Positions 44,644 to 55,990 of a DNA stretch of 64,000 nt are shown in pieces. The notes below the pieces were generated by a model. The model saw only the letters and a list, made by a program, of their open reading frames with translations, made no database searches and had not been told where the DNA came from. The stretch covers positions 6,728,446-6,792,445 of the forward strand of contig OY979727.1 of the NCBI GenBank assembly GCA_963855995.1, given 5' to 3'. The position numbers and the translations under genes were made by a program. This DNA is from Muricea muricata (lineage: Eukaryota > Cnidaria > Anthozoa > Malacalcyonacea > Plexauridae). The first letter of the stretch is position 1. Every line of letters starts with the position of its first letter.

Positions 44644-45039
44644 GTGAAGAGTTACAATGGCCCTGATTTTTTAAACAACTGTACTGATTGTATTAAAACA
44701 TGCTATATTGAGTATACCACACAGAGTGATTTACAGATAGATAAGACTGAGGTCAGAAATTTTATCGATGTTATGAATAACATGGCGGACAGTCACACTT
44801 TAGCGAGCTCCTCAAACATGTCAAATTCTGACTATAATGTTAGCTGTAATGATCCGTTAAAACCAAATAATGAATTTATTTATCGAATTCGCGATGATTT
44901 CTATTGGAAAGGTGACTTAGATGATCTAAAGGAGCTCGTAAAAAGCTCAATTAATATCGAAGGGAAATGGACATCACCTGGAGGAGACTATAAGCTATTC
45001 TATAACGAAGAATTCAGCCTAAATAGTCCGGTCGCTTAG
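44644..45039 (+). CDS. Hypothetical TE-type ORF with SPGGDxK motif
   Basis: 131 codons. The first 90 residues are Asn/Ser-rich. The end, DLDDLKELVKSSINIEGKW then TSPGGDYKLFYNEEFSL, matches the split ORF near 26080-26190 (SGDFQSVKQFV, GVWSQPGGDKKVF). It stops soon after the motif where the relative continues, so it is probably truncated. It starts 7 bases from the start of the minus-strand ORF at 44637, a divergent arrangement. Confidence 0.45.
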   Translation: MKSYNGPDFLNNCTDCIKTCYIEYTTQSDLQIDKTEVRNFIDVMNNMADSHTLASSSNMSNSDYNVSCNDPLKPNNEFIYRIRDDFYWKGDLDDLKELVKSSINIEGKWTSPGGDYKLFYNEEFSLNSPVA

Positions 45040-45670
45040 CGGCAAAAATTGGCAAGATCTGTACAAAGCGGACAAAGTCAGTATTTCTTTCCCCGCGACT
45101 CCTAAGTCAAATTGAAATGTTTTTGGGGGTGTAATGAAGATATTCGCAAAATTTATCATCCCGGGGGGTGAAAAGTTCCGTTTTTGAAATAACGGTTCGG
45201 GATGTTTGTTCATGTTTTACTCAATCATTGTATTTAATAATAAGGTGTTGGGATATTGTTCAAAGACATGGACTTGACAACAGATAAATGGGCATATAAA
45301 ATTTCCTGTTTGATGTTCTCACATTAAATATCATTGACTGGCAGAGAAACATTGCCAACCGTTAACGTACCACCTCATTGTGGTAACACCCCCCTAACTT
45401 GAAAATTTTAGGCACCCCCTCTAAAATTGATTAGTTGCATAGCATAGTTAATCAATTGTAGAGGGGGTGCTCAAGTTTGTACACGCCAGTACAGATCGTT
45501 TGGTTAAGCGACTTCACTAAAAATGGCATGGTCTAACAAAGAAAAAACTTGTTATCATTAAAGACAACACCAAAAAGTACCTATTGGTCTCATTAACAAG
45601 ACTTGTGGACGAAAATACGTCAAATACATGAAAAGAAATCACTGATGTTTACGGAGACGAAAGCGAACAC

Positions 45671-45907
45671 GTGGCTGGAATAAACCACCAAAGCTGCTCT
45701 AAATGTGAAAAGTGTGAACATTTTCAGCAAGAAATTGACAATATCATGACATTGCTTAATGAAATCCGTGCTGAACAATCGAAAGTTAAGTTAGAAGCAA
45801 GCAAACGCGATCAAGAATCAAACGCAAAGATCGACATGTTAGTTGATGACAAAAACAAGATGGCGGCCGACAATGAAGCCATAGATATAGTAGGTCTAGA
45901 TTGCTGA
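45671..45907 (+). CDS. Hypothetical coiled-coil ORF fragment
   Basis: 78 codons with a CxxCxxC pattern (CSKCEKCEHF) followed by a heptad-like coiled segment (IDNIMTLLNEIRAEQSKVKL). The last codons lie in a 34-bp block that is the inverse of the start of the LINE ORF1 at 50778, so the 3' end is chimeric. Possibly part of the same repeat family as the ORF at 44644-45039. Confidence 0.35.
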   Translation: MAGINHQSCSKCEKCEHFQQEIDNIMTLLNEIRAEQSKVKLEASKRDQESNAKIDMLVDDKNKMAADNEAIDIVGLDC

Positions 45908-45909
45908 CT

Positions 45910-46420
45910 CATAGTATAACAAGAGGCCTGCTAAGGCGTTCCCTCCGCCTGCCAAACGAAAATGGGCACAAGGCCAGGCAGGGCTGTAACTAGAGAGTTC
46001 ATTGGGGGTGGGGTATATTCACTTATTTCTATTCTGCCCAACTAATTCCTTTTTAAATCAATTATTATTAGGGTACCTTCCAAGGCATTTTAAGACATTG
46101 CTAGCACATCTTATGTAATCACTAAGATAACCAAAAATCAATGTCTGAGTGACCTGCCAGGCACTCTGTCCAGAGTCCTAGTAGGATTGTATTTTTTAGA
46201 ATTGAATTTAGATTAAAGACTTTCATAGTACATATGTTAAACAAGATTCTTTTACCACCAACATATAGCTGTTTTATTTTGCAAGTAAAGAAAATTTTAC
46301 TAAAAGTGTATACAATACATCAATCTATTAAATCCATCAATTTATTAAATCTATTTTGTAGCACACTGCCTGAAGTCTCCACGATATAATTTGTTGGGAA
46401 AATGTTGGCTAGCCTTTTGA
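45910..46420. other. Gene-free stretch
   Basis: No recognisable feature. TGAAGTCTCCACGATATAAT near 46372 recurs at about 48379, at the two sides of the tandem array. Confidence 0.45.
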
Positions 46421-48130
46421 TATATTGACAAGCTTTGAATTAGATATTTGATGTGTTGATAAGGTGTCAGGTAAATATTTGGCATGTTTATAAAATGTTG
46501 GTAAGGATTTTGACTAGTTGCCAAGTTTTCGAGCAGACTTTTGACATGTTGATAAGATCTGAGTTAGTCTTTTGATATGTGGACAAGCTTTGAAATGGAC
46601 TTTTGACATGTTGATATGCTCTTAGTTAGACTTTTGGCATGTTGACAAGATGTCGGTTAGGTTTTTGGCTTGTTGACAAGATGTCAGTTAGACTTTTGGC
46701 TTGTTGACAAGATGTTGGTTAGGCTTTTAGCTTGTTGACAAGATGCCGGTAAGGCTTTTGGCTTGTTGACAAGATGTCGGTGGCATACTGCATAACCCGG
46801 ACTCGGACTCGGACCCGGACCCAGACTCGGACTCGGACTCGGACCCGGACTCGGACTCGGACCCGTGAAAAAATTCGTTACAAAAAGAATTCGTAGTTGC
46901 AGGGAAATACTTTTTAAGAATTACTATGGTGTTACAAACACAGTTTTCCAGCCAATTTGCAAACAATTTGTAAAAATCTATAAGGCTTATATGTTCCTGA
47001 TTGTTTTAGGCTCAACATTGAGCTTGGATCTGACTATATAGCAGGTAAATATTAAAGCCTTTCATACAAGATCTTCCATTAAAAATTAACAAGTGAGGCA
47101 GTGAGCCATACAAACACGAAATACTTTTATAAATGTTGTAACTAACGCATCGCTTGAAAGCTTGTATAATCTTCTGTGGATGATCGCACGTATTGCAATA
47201 AATTCTTTGGACTTTGGAGCCTTGCAATACATAAAAGCGCCGCCCAAAGCTTGTCAAGGTGTTGTGTTTCAACATATGGTCGGTTAAAGTTTTTGTATTG
47301 CTAATATATTTCCTGTGCGAAAATTGGGCGAAATTTGGAACCTTATAATGCGTAATCATCAGATTCCAGATGATGACAAAATAAGGTCAAAACATTGAAT
47401 CAATAAAAATGTTGTCGTTTTTCGTAGTAACAGTAGTTGTGTATAATGCGTACGCTTGTCAAAGTATTGTGGTCCAAGAAAATAGCGCATGATGCCGGCA
47501 AAATGATATGATGCGAAAATTGCGCGTAAGTGCAGAACTTGCCTTCAAATAGCTTAAGAAGAAGATCTTGTATGAAAGGCTTTAATATTTACATGCTATA
47601 TAGTCAGATCCAAGCTTAATGTTGAGCCTAAAACAATCAGGAACATATAAGCCTTATAGATTTTTACAAATTGGTTGCAAATTGGCAGGAAAACTCTGTT
47701 TGTAACACCATAGTAATTCTTAAAAAATATTTCCCTGCAACTACGAATTCTTTTTGTAACGAATTTTTTCACGAGTCCGAGTCCGGGTCCGAGTCCGAGT
47801 CCGAGTCTGGGTCCGAGTCCGAGTCCGGGTTATGCAGTATGCCGATGTCGGTAAGGCTTTTCGCTTGTTGACAAGATGTCGGTTAGGCTTTTGGCTTGGT
47901 GACAAGATGTCGGTTAGGCTTTTGGCTTGGTGACAAGATGTCGGTTAGGCTTTTGGCTTGTTAACAAGATGTCGGTAAGGCTTTTGGCTTGTTGACAAGA
48001 TGTCGGTTAGACTTTGACCTGTACATGCCCACATGTTGTCAGTTAGACTTTTGACATGCTGAAAAAGTATTTACTTCCAGAAAGCTTCAGGTGTCAGTTA
48101 AAACATTGGTATATAGGCAGGGTGTCTGAT
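46420..48130. repeat. ~30-bp tandem repeat array split by palindrome 3
   Basis: Units of the form TTGACAAGATGTCGGTTAGG + CTTTTGGC run with increasing divergence outward from about 46781 down to 46430 and from 47853 to about 48130. The foldback element at 46782-47843 sits in the middle. Confidence 0.85.
46782..47843. mobile_element. Palindromic foldback element 3 (9-bp TSD)
   Basis: Termini GGCATACTGCATAACCCGG and its complement, followed in each arm by a GGACTCGGACTC / GGACCC array. The arms are about 290 bp (46782-47077 and 47561-47843), with an unrelated 480-bp centre. The flank GATGTCGGT is duplicated (46773-46781 and 47844-47852). Open frames rich in SESESGSE are translations of the array. 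No transposase. Confidence 0.87.
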
Positions 48131-48134
48131 AAAG

Positions 48135-49010
48135 GTTTGGCAAATTGAGAAAGTGCCAGTTGAAATTTTACTAAATTTAAGTTAAATTTTGTTCTTTTTT
48201 ATTTTGCATTTTTGAGTTTTTTTCTTGCTATTTTAATAATTATAGCAACAATCTTTACAGTAATCGACTTAAAAGTATTTCTGTGATCTGCATTTTCTGT
48301 GATATCCAATTTGAAATCCTTTCTCTGAGTCAACTATTCAACAATAAACATGTCAATATTAGACTAAGCTATCAAGTCTGAAGTCTCCACGATATAATTT
48401 GTTGGGAACTTTAGACTAACATATGTATTTCTGGAATTGGAATGTAAAATGTCTCTTACCTTTTATAATTATATGAGATCCCACAAGCAAATAAATCATT
48501 TTGCACGAAATATTAGCATCTCAACATAGGTAGAAATAGAAAACCAAGGAAAGAAATCACAACGTGTTTAGAATTAGGAACACATTTCCTAGACTCACTC
48601 CTTAATCATGGAATGATGGAGTTTATCAAAATTTGCCGTTTTAAAACATTTCTGGAGCAATTTTTTAATAAAGAGCCTTCCTGTCCCTTTTTGTTAACTA
48701 TTACATGTTAAAAATTGTGTTTTGTATATAGATATTTCAGTAGAATTTGCGTTTGATTCTTGTGTAGAAATTTCTAAATTTCCTTAAAGTAGGAATACAA
48801 CAGGAAATGATGGAAGCACGCTCTCATCGCTCCTCGGTAAAGTTTCGCGGTGGAATTTGTCGTTTTAAAACATTTTGCATGAGAATTTTTGCACGTAAAA
48901 CCTTCTTGCGGTTTAGATGTTCTCGCATACATGTTAAAATGCGTGTTTTGTTGACTTATTCCGCCGGAAATTGAGTTTAAACGCCGTGTTTAGGTCGGCT
49001 CACGCGGCTT
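48135..49010. other. Gene-free stretch
   Basis: AT-rich; no recognised coding sequence. Confidence 0.4.
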
Positions 49011-49124
49011 GTGCCCAGCGGTATCACCCATGAGCGGCGGCACCGACTTCTGACACCGGAAACAGGGGCGAATTTAAAACTCCGCCTCGCCTACGGCAGG
49101 CGGAGTAATTACTATTGCGTAGGC

Positions 49125-50766
49125 GTGACCTGTATGATAAATCCAAGATGGCGCGGGAACCGGGCAAAAAACTATAAGACTCTACAGGGAAATCAATGTT
49201 TTTCGCGATTTAAAACGTCTCGTTGCTTGGAATCGCCTCGAATCAACATTTTTTCCAAACAGCTAGTTATTGCGGAAGTTTTGAGCACAATTTGTATAAT
49301 TTCTGTTGAATTCCTCGTGAAAATCTCGCTCGTGAAATGTGTTGTGAATTGGTCACTTGGTCAGTTCGAGACATTTGTTGTCCAAAATATGTATTTTTGA
49401 CCAGCTTTGGCCTCTTGGGTGTTATTGTGACCTACAGCTATCTTAAATCAAACATTTACAAAACGATGGAGCAAGATGTTCGCGTACAAATCGATTATTC
49501 GCTTGATTTGTGGGTGTGTGATTTTCATTTACAATCATGTATACTGTAAGCAGTGTAACAGTGCGTCGATGAATCTATGGAGCAAGATGATACATTTTTT
49601 GACGTTGCCAATTTGAAAATTATTCTAACGGTATTTGTGTTCACTTCATACAATGTCTTTCAGGCTTAATTGAGTTAAATTTGTGTTGAGTGTGTGCAAA
49701 CTACCCAGACTGAAAAGTTTTATTTTGCGCATAAAAGATCCTTTTCACCAGAGAATTTTGCGCAGAAATGTAGAAAACTTCTAGAGTCTAATCAAGTGGT
49801 CTGGGTTCAGTTGTTGTGGTAGTGGGCTGGGTTAGTTGATGACCCTCAGACTCAGTAAATAAATTTATCATCATCAATTTATCATTATTAATTTGTGCAG
49901 ATTTCTTCATGAATTATTAATGATTTTATAATCACGACTAATTGTTCATTGGAATATAGCAAATGGGCATTAGAATATTGCTTTACCATACTCGCATGTT
50001 TGCAGACTTTGCTCCAATGTTGCACAAGCTAGCAAACAGGTGCATGTTGCATTCTATGTTCAGTGTATGCAAAAGTATGGCAAAGTTTACCATTATGTTA
50101 ATTTTAAAGTAAACATATAGTTTAAATTCAAATAAAAAAATTTCGGTCATTAAACTGTGGACTGTTCAGTTAATTCTACCCACATTTCACACACGATTCA
50201 CACGAACGAAACTTGCAGCTGTAGCACCAGTTTTCGATTATATTTTAGTAATGCATATTACTTAATTCAGACAATATTTACTTGATAACCTATCCGTCTT
50301 TGAAGTTCGAAAACAGTACGTTGGCTTGAAGTCGTATCTATGTAGTAAATATTACTAACGTTCAGGTATCACACACCACACAAATCAAGCGAACAATCGA
50401 TTTGTACGCGAAGATCTTGCTCCATCGTTTTGTAAATGTTTAATTTAGGATAGCTGTAGGTCACAATAACACCCAAGAGGCCAAAGCCGGTCAAAAATAC
50501 ATATTTAGGACCACAAATGTCTCGAACTGACCAAGTGACCAATTCACAACACATTTCACAAGCGAGATTTTCACGAGGAATTCAGCAGAAATTACACAAA
50601 TAGTGCTCAAAACTTCCGCAATAATTAGTTGTCTCCAAAAAATGTTGATTCGAAGCGATTCCAAGCAACGAGACGTTTTAAATCGCGAAAAACATTGATT
50701 TCCCTGTAGAGTCTTATAGTTTTTTGCCCGGTTCCCGCGCCATCTTGGATTTATCATACAGGTCAC
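49125..50766. mobile_element. Foldback element 4 (about 400-bp arms)
   Basis: The outer ends are GTGACCTGTATGATAAATCC inverted at 50766. The arms (49125 to about 49522 and about 50369 to 50766) are nearly identical and include a YY1-like CCAAGATGGCGCGG near the ends. The central ~850 bp is unrelated. Short matching open frames lie in both arms (for example CCELVTWSVRDIC) but resemble nothing known. I see no clear target duplication. The right arm ends 11 bp before the ATG of the LINE ORF1. Confidence 0.78.
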
Positions 50767-50777
50767 TCCTCCGATCT

Positions 50778-51674
50778 ATGAGTCAGCAATCTAGACCTAC
50801 TATGTCTATGAATGAAGCGCTAAGGTCGACTTTCGAAGAGTTAGTAAATGAAAATCAGATTATTAAACGCTTTTTGGACCTGAAACAAAATGAATGGTCA
50901 GATGTTGAAACAAAGAAAAGTGCCTCCACATCCCGTAATGTAGTGCCAGCAAACACAGTGCCCTTAGGCTCAAACACAAATCGTTTCTCGTTTCTTGATG
51001 ACGAAGTAAGCTCAAGCAGCAATGAGTACGAAGATTCCCAAGCGCCTGTCGTGGAAGGAAATGAAACCAGCATTCATCTTCAAATAAATGACTATCGAAA
51101 GAATAAAAAAAGCAAACATGATCAAAATAATAAACAACGACAGTCACAACACAACCACAGGAACACTCGTAACCGAAATAAACAAATCCACGATGATGTG
51201 AAGAAAACATCGGTCATTGGAGACTCCATGGTCAAACACATCGATGGAAACAAAATAACCAGAGCAGGCAAACGAAAGGCCATTTGCCACTCATACAGTG
51301 GTCCTACTGTTGGTCGAATACAAAATAAAGTATATAATCATTGGGCTGAAGAATCCCAGGGCTATGATACTGTGATCCTCCATGTTGGTACGAATGATCT
51401 AGTACACAGAGATTATCAGGAAGTAGCTGTAGAAATGGAGAAGCTTATAACCGATGTTAAAGTCCATGCCGACAAAGTTGCTGCATCTGCTGTAATCAAA
51501 AGGTATGATGGAAAAGTCAGAGCCAGTAGGATTAGTGAGTATAACAGATTACTACATAACCTATGTATTAAGCACAAGATTGCATATATTGACAATGACT
51601 GTGTAGACAAGTCCTTGTTAAATGGCTCCAATCTGCATTTAAACCGCAGTGGAGTGCTTTCTGCACATATCTAA
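50778..51674 (+). CDS. LINE ORF1 with SGNH esterase domain
   Basis: From ATG 50778 the protein has a Ser/Asn-rich N-terminal half and a basic linker (residues about 105-145), then a GDSL/SGNH-like hydrolase domain: VIGDSMVKHI, VILHVGTNDLV and a final NLHLN. CR1-type LINEs carry such an esterase in ORF1, with a proposed membrane or RNA-particle role. The Asp that normally sits three residues before the catalytic His appears to be Ser here, so activity is doubtful. The ORF stops shortly after that block and overlaps the start of the ORF2 frame. Confidence 0.82.
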   Translation: MSQQSRPTMSMNEALRSTFEELVNENQIIKRFLDLKQNEWSDVETKKSASTSRNVVPANTVPLGSNTNRFSFLDDEVSSSSNEYEDSQAPVVEGNETSIHLQINDYRKNKKSKHDQNNKQRQSQHNHRNTRNRNKQIHDDVKKTSVIGDSMVKHIDGNKITRAGKRKAICHSYSGPTVGRIQNKVYNHWAEESQGYDTVILHVGTNDLVHRDYQEVAVEMEKLITDVKVHADKVAASAVIKRYDGKVRASRISEYNRLLHNLCIKHKIAYIDNDCVDKSLLNGSNLHLNRSGVLSAHI

Positions 51675-54600
51675 AATCAAATACGGTCCAAAATGGTATA
51701 AATTTTTTTCGCAAAACCCATGTAAGGCCCAGACTGGACTGGATGAGGTATCTGAACTATGTCAAGAAGACACTGAACAATTAATTGATCATGTATTTGC
51801 AAATAATGTGAGAAATGATTTTTGTACAACCCTGAAATCTATTCCCTATGAAAGAGGATTTAAAATGGTTTTCCTCAATATTGTTAGCCTGCCCAAAAAT
51901 ATTGATGAAATAAGTATTTCAATGTCTGAAAAACTTATTGATCTATTTGCCCTCAGTGAAACTCGACTTGATTCTACTATCAGTGATAACATGATAAGTT
52001 TAGAAGGATATGATGTCATAAGAAAGGACAGGTCGAGAAAAGGGAGTGGAGTTTGCACCTACCTGCGTAGCAGTATCAATTACAAAATAAGAAATGATAT
52101 AGTTCCTCCTGAATTAGAGGCTACTTGTGTTGAAATTACAAAGCCTCACAGCCAGCCATTTATTCTTACAACAGTTTACAGACCACCAAATGCTACATCT
52201 GAATTTTTCGACCATTTGGAACACTTGATAAAAGCTGTAGATGATGAAAATAAGGAAATGCATATCCTTGGAGACTTAAATTGTGATTTATTAAAGCCAG
52301 AGCCTGATTCTGCTACTAAGAAAATAAAGTTGCTGTATGAATTATATCAATTTAATCAGTTAATTGATAAAGCTACCCGAGTAACCATGACAACCTCCAG
52401 TCTCATAGACCACATGGTTACCAATAACCCAGAGAAAATTGCCAGTTCTGGTGTAATTCACACTAGAATCAGTGATCATAGTTTAATTTTTGCAATTAGA
52501 AAAATACATGTGGTTGTTAAACAAGCAGCCAATACTATCGAAATAAGAAACATGAAAAAATTCAATGAGCAAAATTTCTTAAGAGACTTATCAAATCAGT
52601 GTTGGGAGTATGTTTACTTTTATGCAGATAATCCAAATGACATGTGGGAAATTTGGAAACTGTTATTTCTTGAAGTTTTAAACAAACATGCACCACTACA
52701 AACAAAAAGGATTAGGTCCAGGAAAACCCCTTGGGTCACAAATGATATTAAAAACCTTATAAATACAAGAGATAGTTTGAAAAGGAAAGCTGTTATCACA
52801 AATGTAGAACATGACTGGCATAATTATAAAATAGCTAGAAATAAGGTAAACATTGAATTAAGGAAAATTAAGAGAGATTACTTTTCCAATAAAATTGCTG
52901 GTCAAAAATGCATCCCCAGAGAAGCTTGGAAGACAATAAATAGCCTCATGGGGCATAAAAACAAGTCAACAATTGTAAATGAACTAAGTATAGGAGATAA
53001 TAAACTGTCTAACTCCAGAGATATAGCAGAGGGCTTTAATGAATTCTTTTCAAATATTGGACCTGATTTAGCCAGCAAAATAGATACTTCTAACTACAAC
53101 TTCCTTGACTATATGCAAAATGCCAAGTCAGAATTCACCCAATTTGAATTGATCACAGTTGATAAACTTTATCATCTCCTATCTGGCCTCTCTAGTAACA
53201 AAGCCACTGGTGTGGATAAAATTTCCAGTAAAATTCTGAGGATAGCGTCACCTATCATTTCTAATTCCTTGACATATATCTTCAATCAGGCTGTTACTTT
53301 GTGCTCTTTTCCCTTGGAGTGGAAAGTAGCCAAAGTTACACCTCTTTATAAGTCTGGACCTCGTAATTCGCCAGGTAATTATCGGCCAATTTCAGTTTTA
53401 CCAATTATAAGTAAGATAATGGAAAGAGTCCTGTATGATCAACTGTACAATTATTTAACCAAATTTGAGCTCCTTATTGATTGTCAGTTTGGCTTTCGAA
53501 AATTTCATTCAACTTCGACTGCGTTATTAGACTGCACAAATAGTTGGTATATGAATATGGACAGGAAAAAAATTTAACTTGGTTGTTTTGGTCGACCTTA
53601 AAAAAGCTTTTGACACCGTTGATCATGAAATTTTATTAACGAAATTGAAGATATATGGAATCAAGGGGCCTGCCCTGTCACTTTTACGTTCATATCTTGC
53701 AAATCGCACTCAAAAATGCCAAATAAATGGATCCACATCGTCTGAACGTATAATAAAGTGCGGTGTGCCCCAAGGCTCAATTTTAGGGCCATTACTCTTT
53801 TTAGTTTATATCAATGACTTACCCAACTGTCTAAACAGAACCAACCCCCGATTATTTGCAAACGATACAAACTTGACAGCCACCGGAGAGTCAATAAGTG
53901 ATGTTGAAATGGCAATGAATTCTGATCTGGAAGACCTTCGGAAATGGCTAATTGCCAATAAGTTAAGCCTAAATGTAGCGAAAACTGAATTTATACTGAT
54001 AGGCTCTAGACCCATGTTAACACAAATTTCTAATGAGCATCCCAAAGTTTCAATAGGTAACAAATCGATTAAACAAGCCAAACAATGCAAAATGCTAGGG
54101 GTTGAAATTGACCAGCATCTTACCTGGAAAAGTAATACTGAAAATATCTGCAAAAAGTAAATTCAGGAATTTTTGCTCTTCGAAGTTTAAAACCATTTGT
54201 TGATAAAGATACTCTTCTTTCTGCGTACAATTCTGTTGTGCGCCCTTATTTTAATTATTGCTCTGTAGTTTGGGATGTTTTCGGAGAAATACAGTCTACA
54301 CGGCTACAAAAACTCCAAAACAGATCAGCTAGAGTCATAATGAATATGTGTAATGATGTAGAATCAACAGTTGCACTGAGTGCTTTGGGATGGGAACCAC
54401 TCAAAGCAGAAAGGAAAAAGGCAAAGGCAAAATTATTGTTTAAATTATTGAATGGGATGGGTTTTAAATCTCTTTCTAATCTCTTTGACTATAAAAATGA
54501 ATTAACAGACTATGAACTTAGAGGCGTTTGTAACTCGCTTTGTTTACCCCAAACTCGTACCAATAGCATGAAAAAAAGCTTCATGTATGATGGGGGTAAC

Positions 54601-54690
54601 TCTTTGGAATTCATTACTAAAGGAACTTAGGGATATTAAATCCCTTAGCTGCTTCCAAACAAAAATTTCATCTCACATTGTTTAGCACTT
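51649..54690 (+). pseudogene. CR1/L2-type LINE ORF2 (endonuclease + reverse transcriptase), frameshifted
   Basis: 51649-53577 encodes the endonuclease: SETRLD (residues 103-108), GDLNCD (208-213) and ISDHS (274-278). It continues with the first reverse transcriptase blocks (NKATGVDKIS, NYRPISVLPIISKIMERVLY, QFGFRK). A one-base change in an A-run at about 53575 shifts to 53579-54160, with VDLKKAFDTVDHE and CGVPQGSILGPLLFLVYIND. There the catalytic box reads RLFANDTN, that is FADD changed to FAND. Another shift at about 54158 leads to VRPYFNYCSVVWDVFGE, QNRSARVI and CLPQTRTNSMKKSF. The mutated catalytic Asp and the frameshifts make it inactive, but it is the longest LINE copy here. Confidence 0.9.
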
Positions 54691-54829
54691 ATTAAAGGAA
54701 ATCATCTTGTAAATATATTTTTACCTTATCTTGTTAAACTTGTATCTACCTAAGCTACTATCTAATTACTTCTTATTTCATTTCCCTACTTCAAAATTTG
54801 TAAATAATTTAATTATTAATAGCTAATCT

Positions 54830-54912
54830 GTACACGCCCTCCGTGGAAAACAGCTTAGGTTGACAGAGCCAGCGTGTTTAAATAAAGTTTTCTATATTCT
54901 ATTCTATTCTAT
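54830..54912. repeat. LINE 3' end and TTCTA repeat tail
   Basis: ACACGCCCTCCGTGGAAAAC, then AATAAAGTTTTC, then repeated ATTCT units. The ending is shared with the LINE ending at 35891 apart from the simple repeat. Confidence 0.8.
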
Positions 54913-54989
54913 ATATTAAACTCCAGCTATATAGCGATCATTGCATGCGCATGCCGATAAGATAATTCGACGATCACGTCACAAATTAG

Positions 54990-55990
54990 ATATTCTACCC
55001 AGTGAAATCAATATAACTGGAAGGCTACCTGAGGCGGGATATTTGGCCAAACATCACCAGGCCCCCACCAGAAAAAACATGCGCGGCCATCTAAGGAATG
55101 TATACAAAAGCCAGCCGATAACTGTCAAAAATGGGCTGAAACACTTCTAAAATTTTAACAAAATGTAATCAAAACAATGGTCAAATGGCTATCTTTTAAA
55201 TTTAACCTTCTTGACCAAATTCATTTAAATAAAAAGCAATTTTTACGCGAAAGCGTACAGCCAAGAGTGGCGATCGTCACGGCGGCCAAAGTTATTTCGT
55301 TTTCGAAGTTATTTTTTCCTTTTAATTAGTGTAGCTTATACGCATTTCAAGTGCTCTAAGACAAATATAAATAAAAACCAACATAAGCACAGTTTTGACT
55401 ACTCATATTTAATAATACAAAATTTTACAAACCGGAATTGCTTTTTCCGACATTCCGAAAGATATTACAAGACTTTTCGATGCGAGTTTTCGAAAACTTT
55501 ACTCTTTTCGCACATCCATGGCTCGGTTATCCGGAAACTTCATTGATTTAAGTCTAAGATCAAGGAACTGCGGCAAAAATTCTTTTCCAAAAGTTCCAAA
55601 AGGCAAATATTCAAATACCCGAAGTACAAAAACTTTGTTGAAATAATCCCAATATTTTGAACTGACCCGAGGTCTTTTCGAGCTCCTGTTTCCATATTAC
55701 AACTTATCATTATAAGAAACTTGATTTCTCTTTATCATTTCTGTATCAACGCAGAATATGACTTGCTTTCAGGCCAGAAAAAGAACTTTCATAGTGAAAA
55801 ATACCAGTTTGTAATTCATCACTCCTTGTAATTAACACGCGAGACTGTCGCGAAGCTGAATTCGCGTGAAATGACCCCCAGACACGCGTGTCTGGGGATC
55901 ATTTCACGCAAAATTTGGCTTCAAATCCTGTATTACCGGCTTAACTGAAGGTAGCCTTCCAGTTATATTGAGTTCACTGATTCTACCAGA
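54990..55990. repeat. 1-kb segment bounded by ~45-bp inverted repeats
   Basis: TCAATATAACTGGAAGGCTACC (about 55009-55030, with flanks) is inverted at about 55956-55977, and the outer sequences (ATTCTACC and its complement) also match. The 69-codon frame at 54941-55150 overlaps the left arm. Possible non-autonomous TIR element. Confidence 0.55.
55862..55909. repeat. Near-perfect 46-bp palindrome
   Basis: GCGTGAAATGA-CCCCCAGACAC faces GTGTCTGGGG-ATCATTTCACGC around a CGCG-like centre, with two small bulges. Would form a strong hairpin. Confidence 0.75.

Noticed and set aside
46727-46966. Open frames with SESESGSESE near palindrome 3 (also 47671-47871)
   Set aside because: Translation of the GGACTCGGACTC array; low complexity and mirrored.
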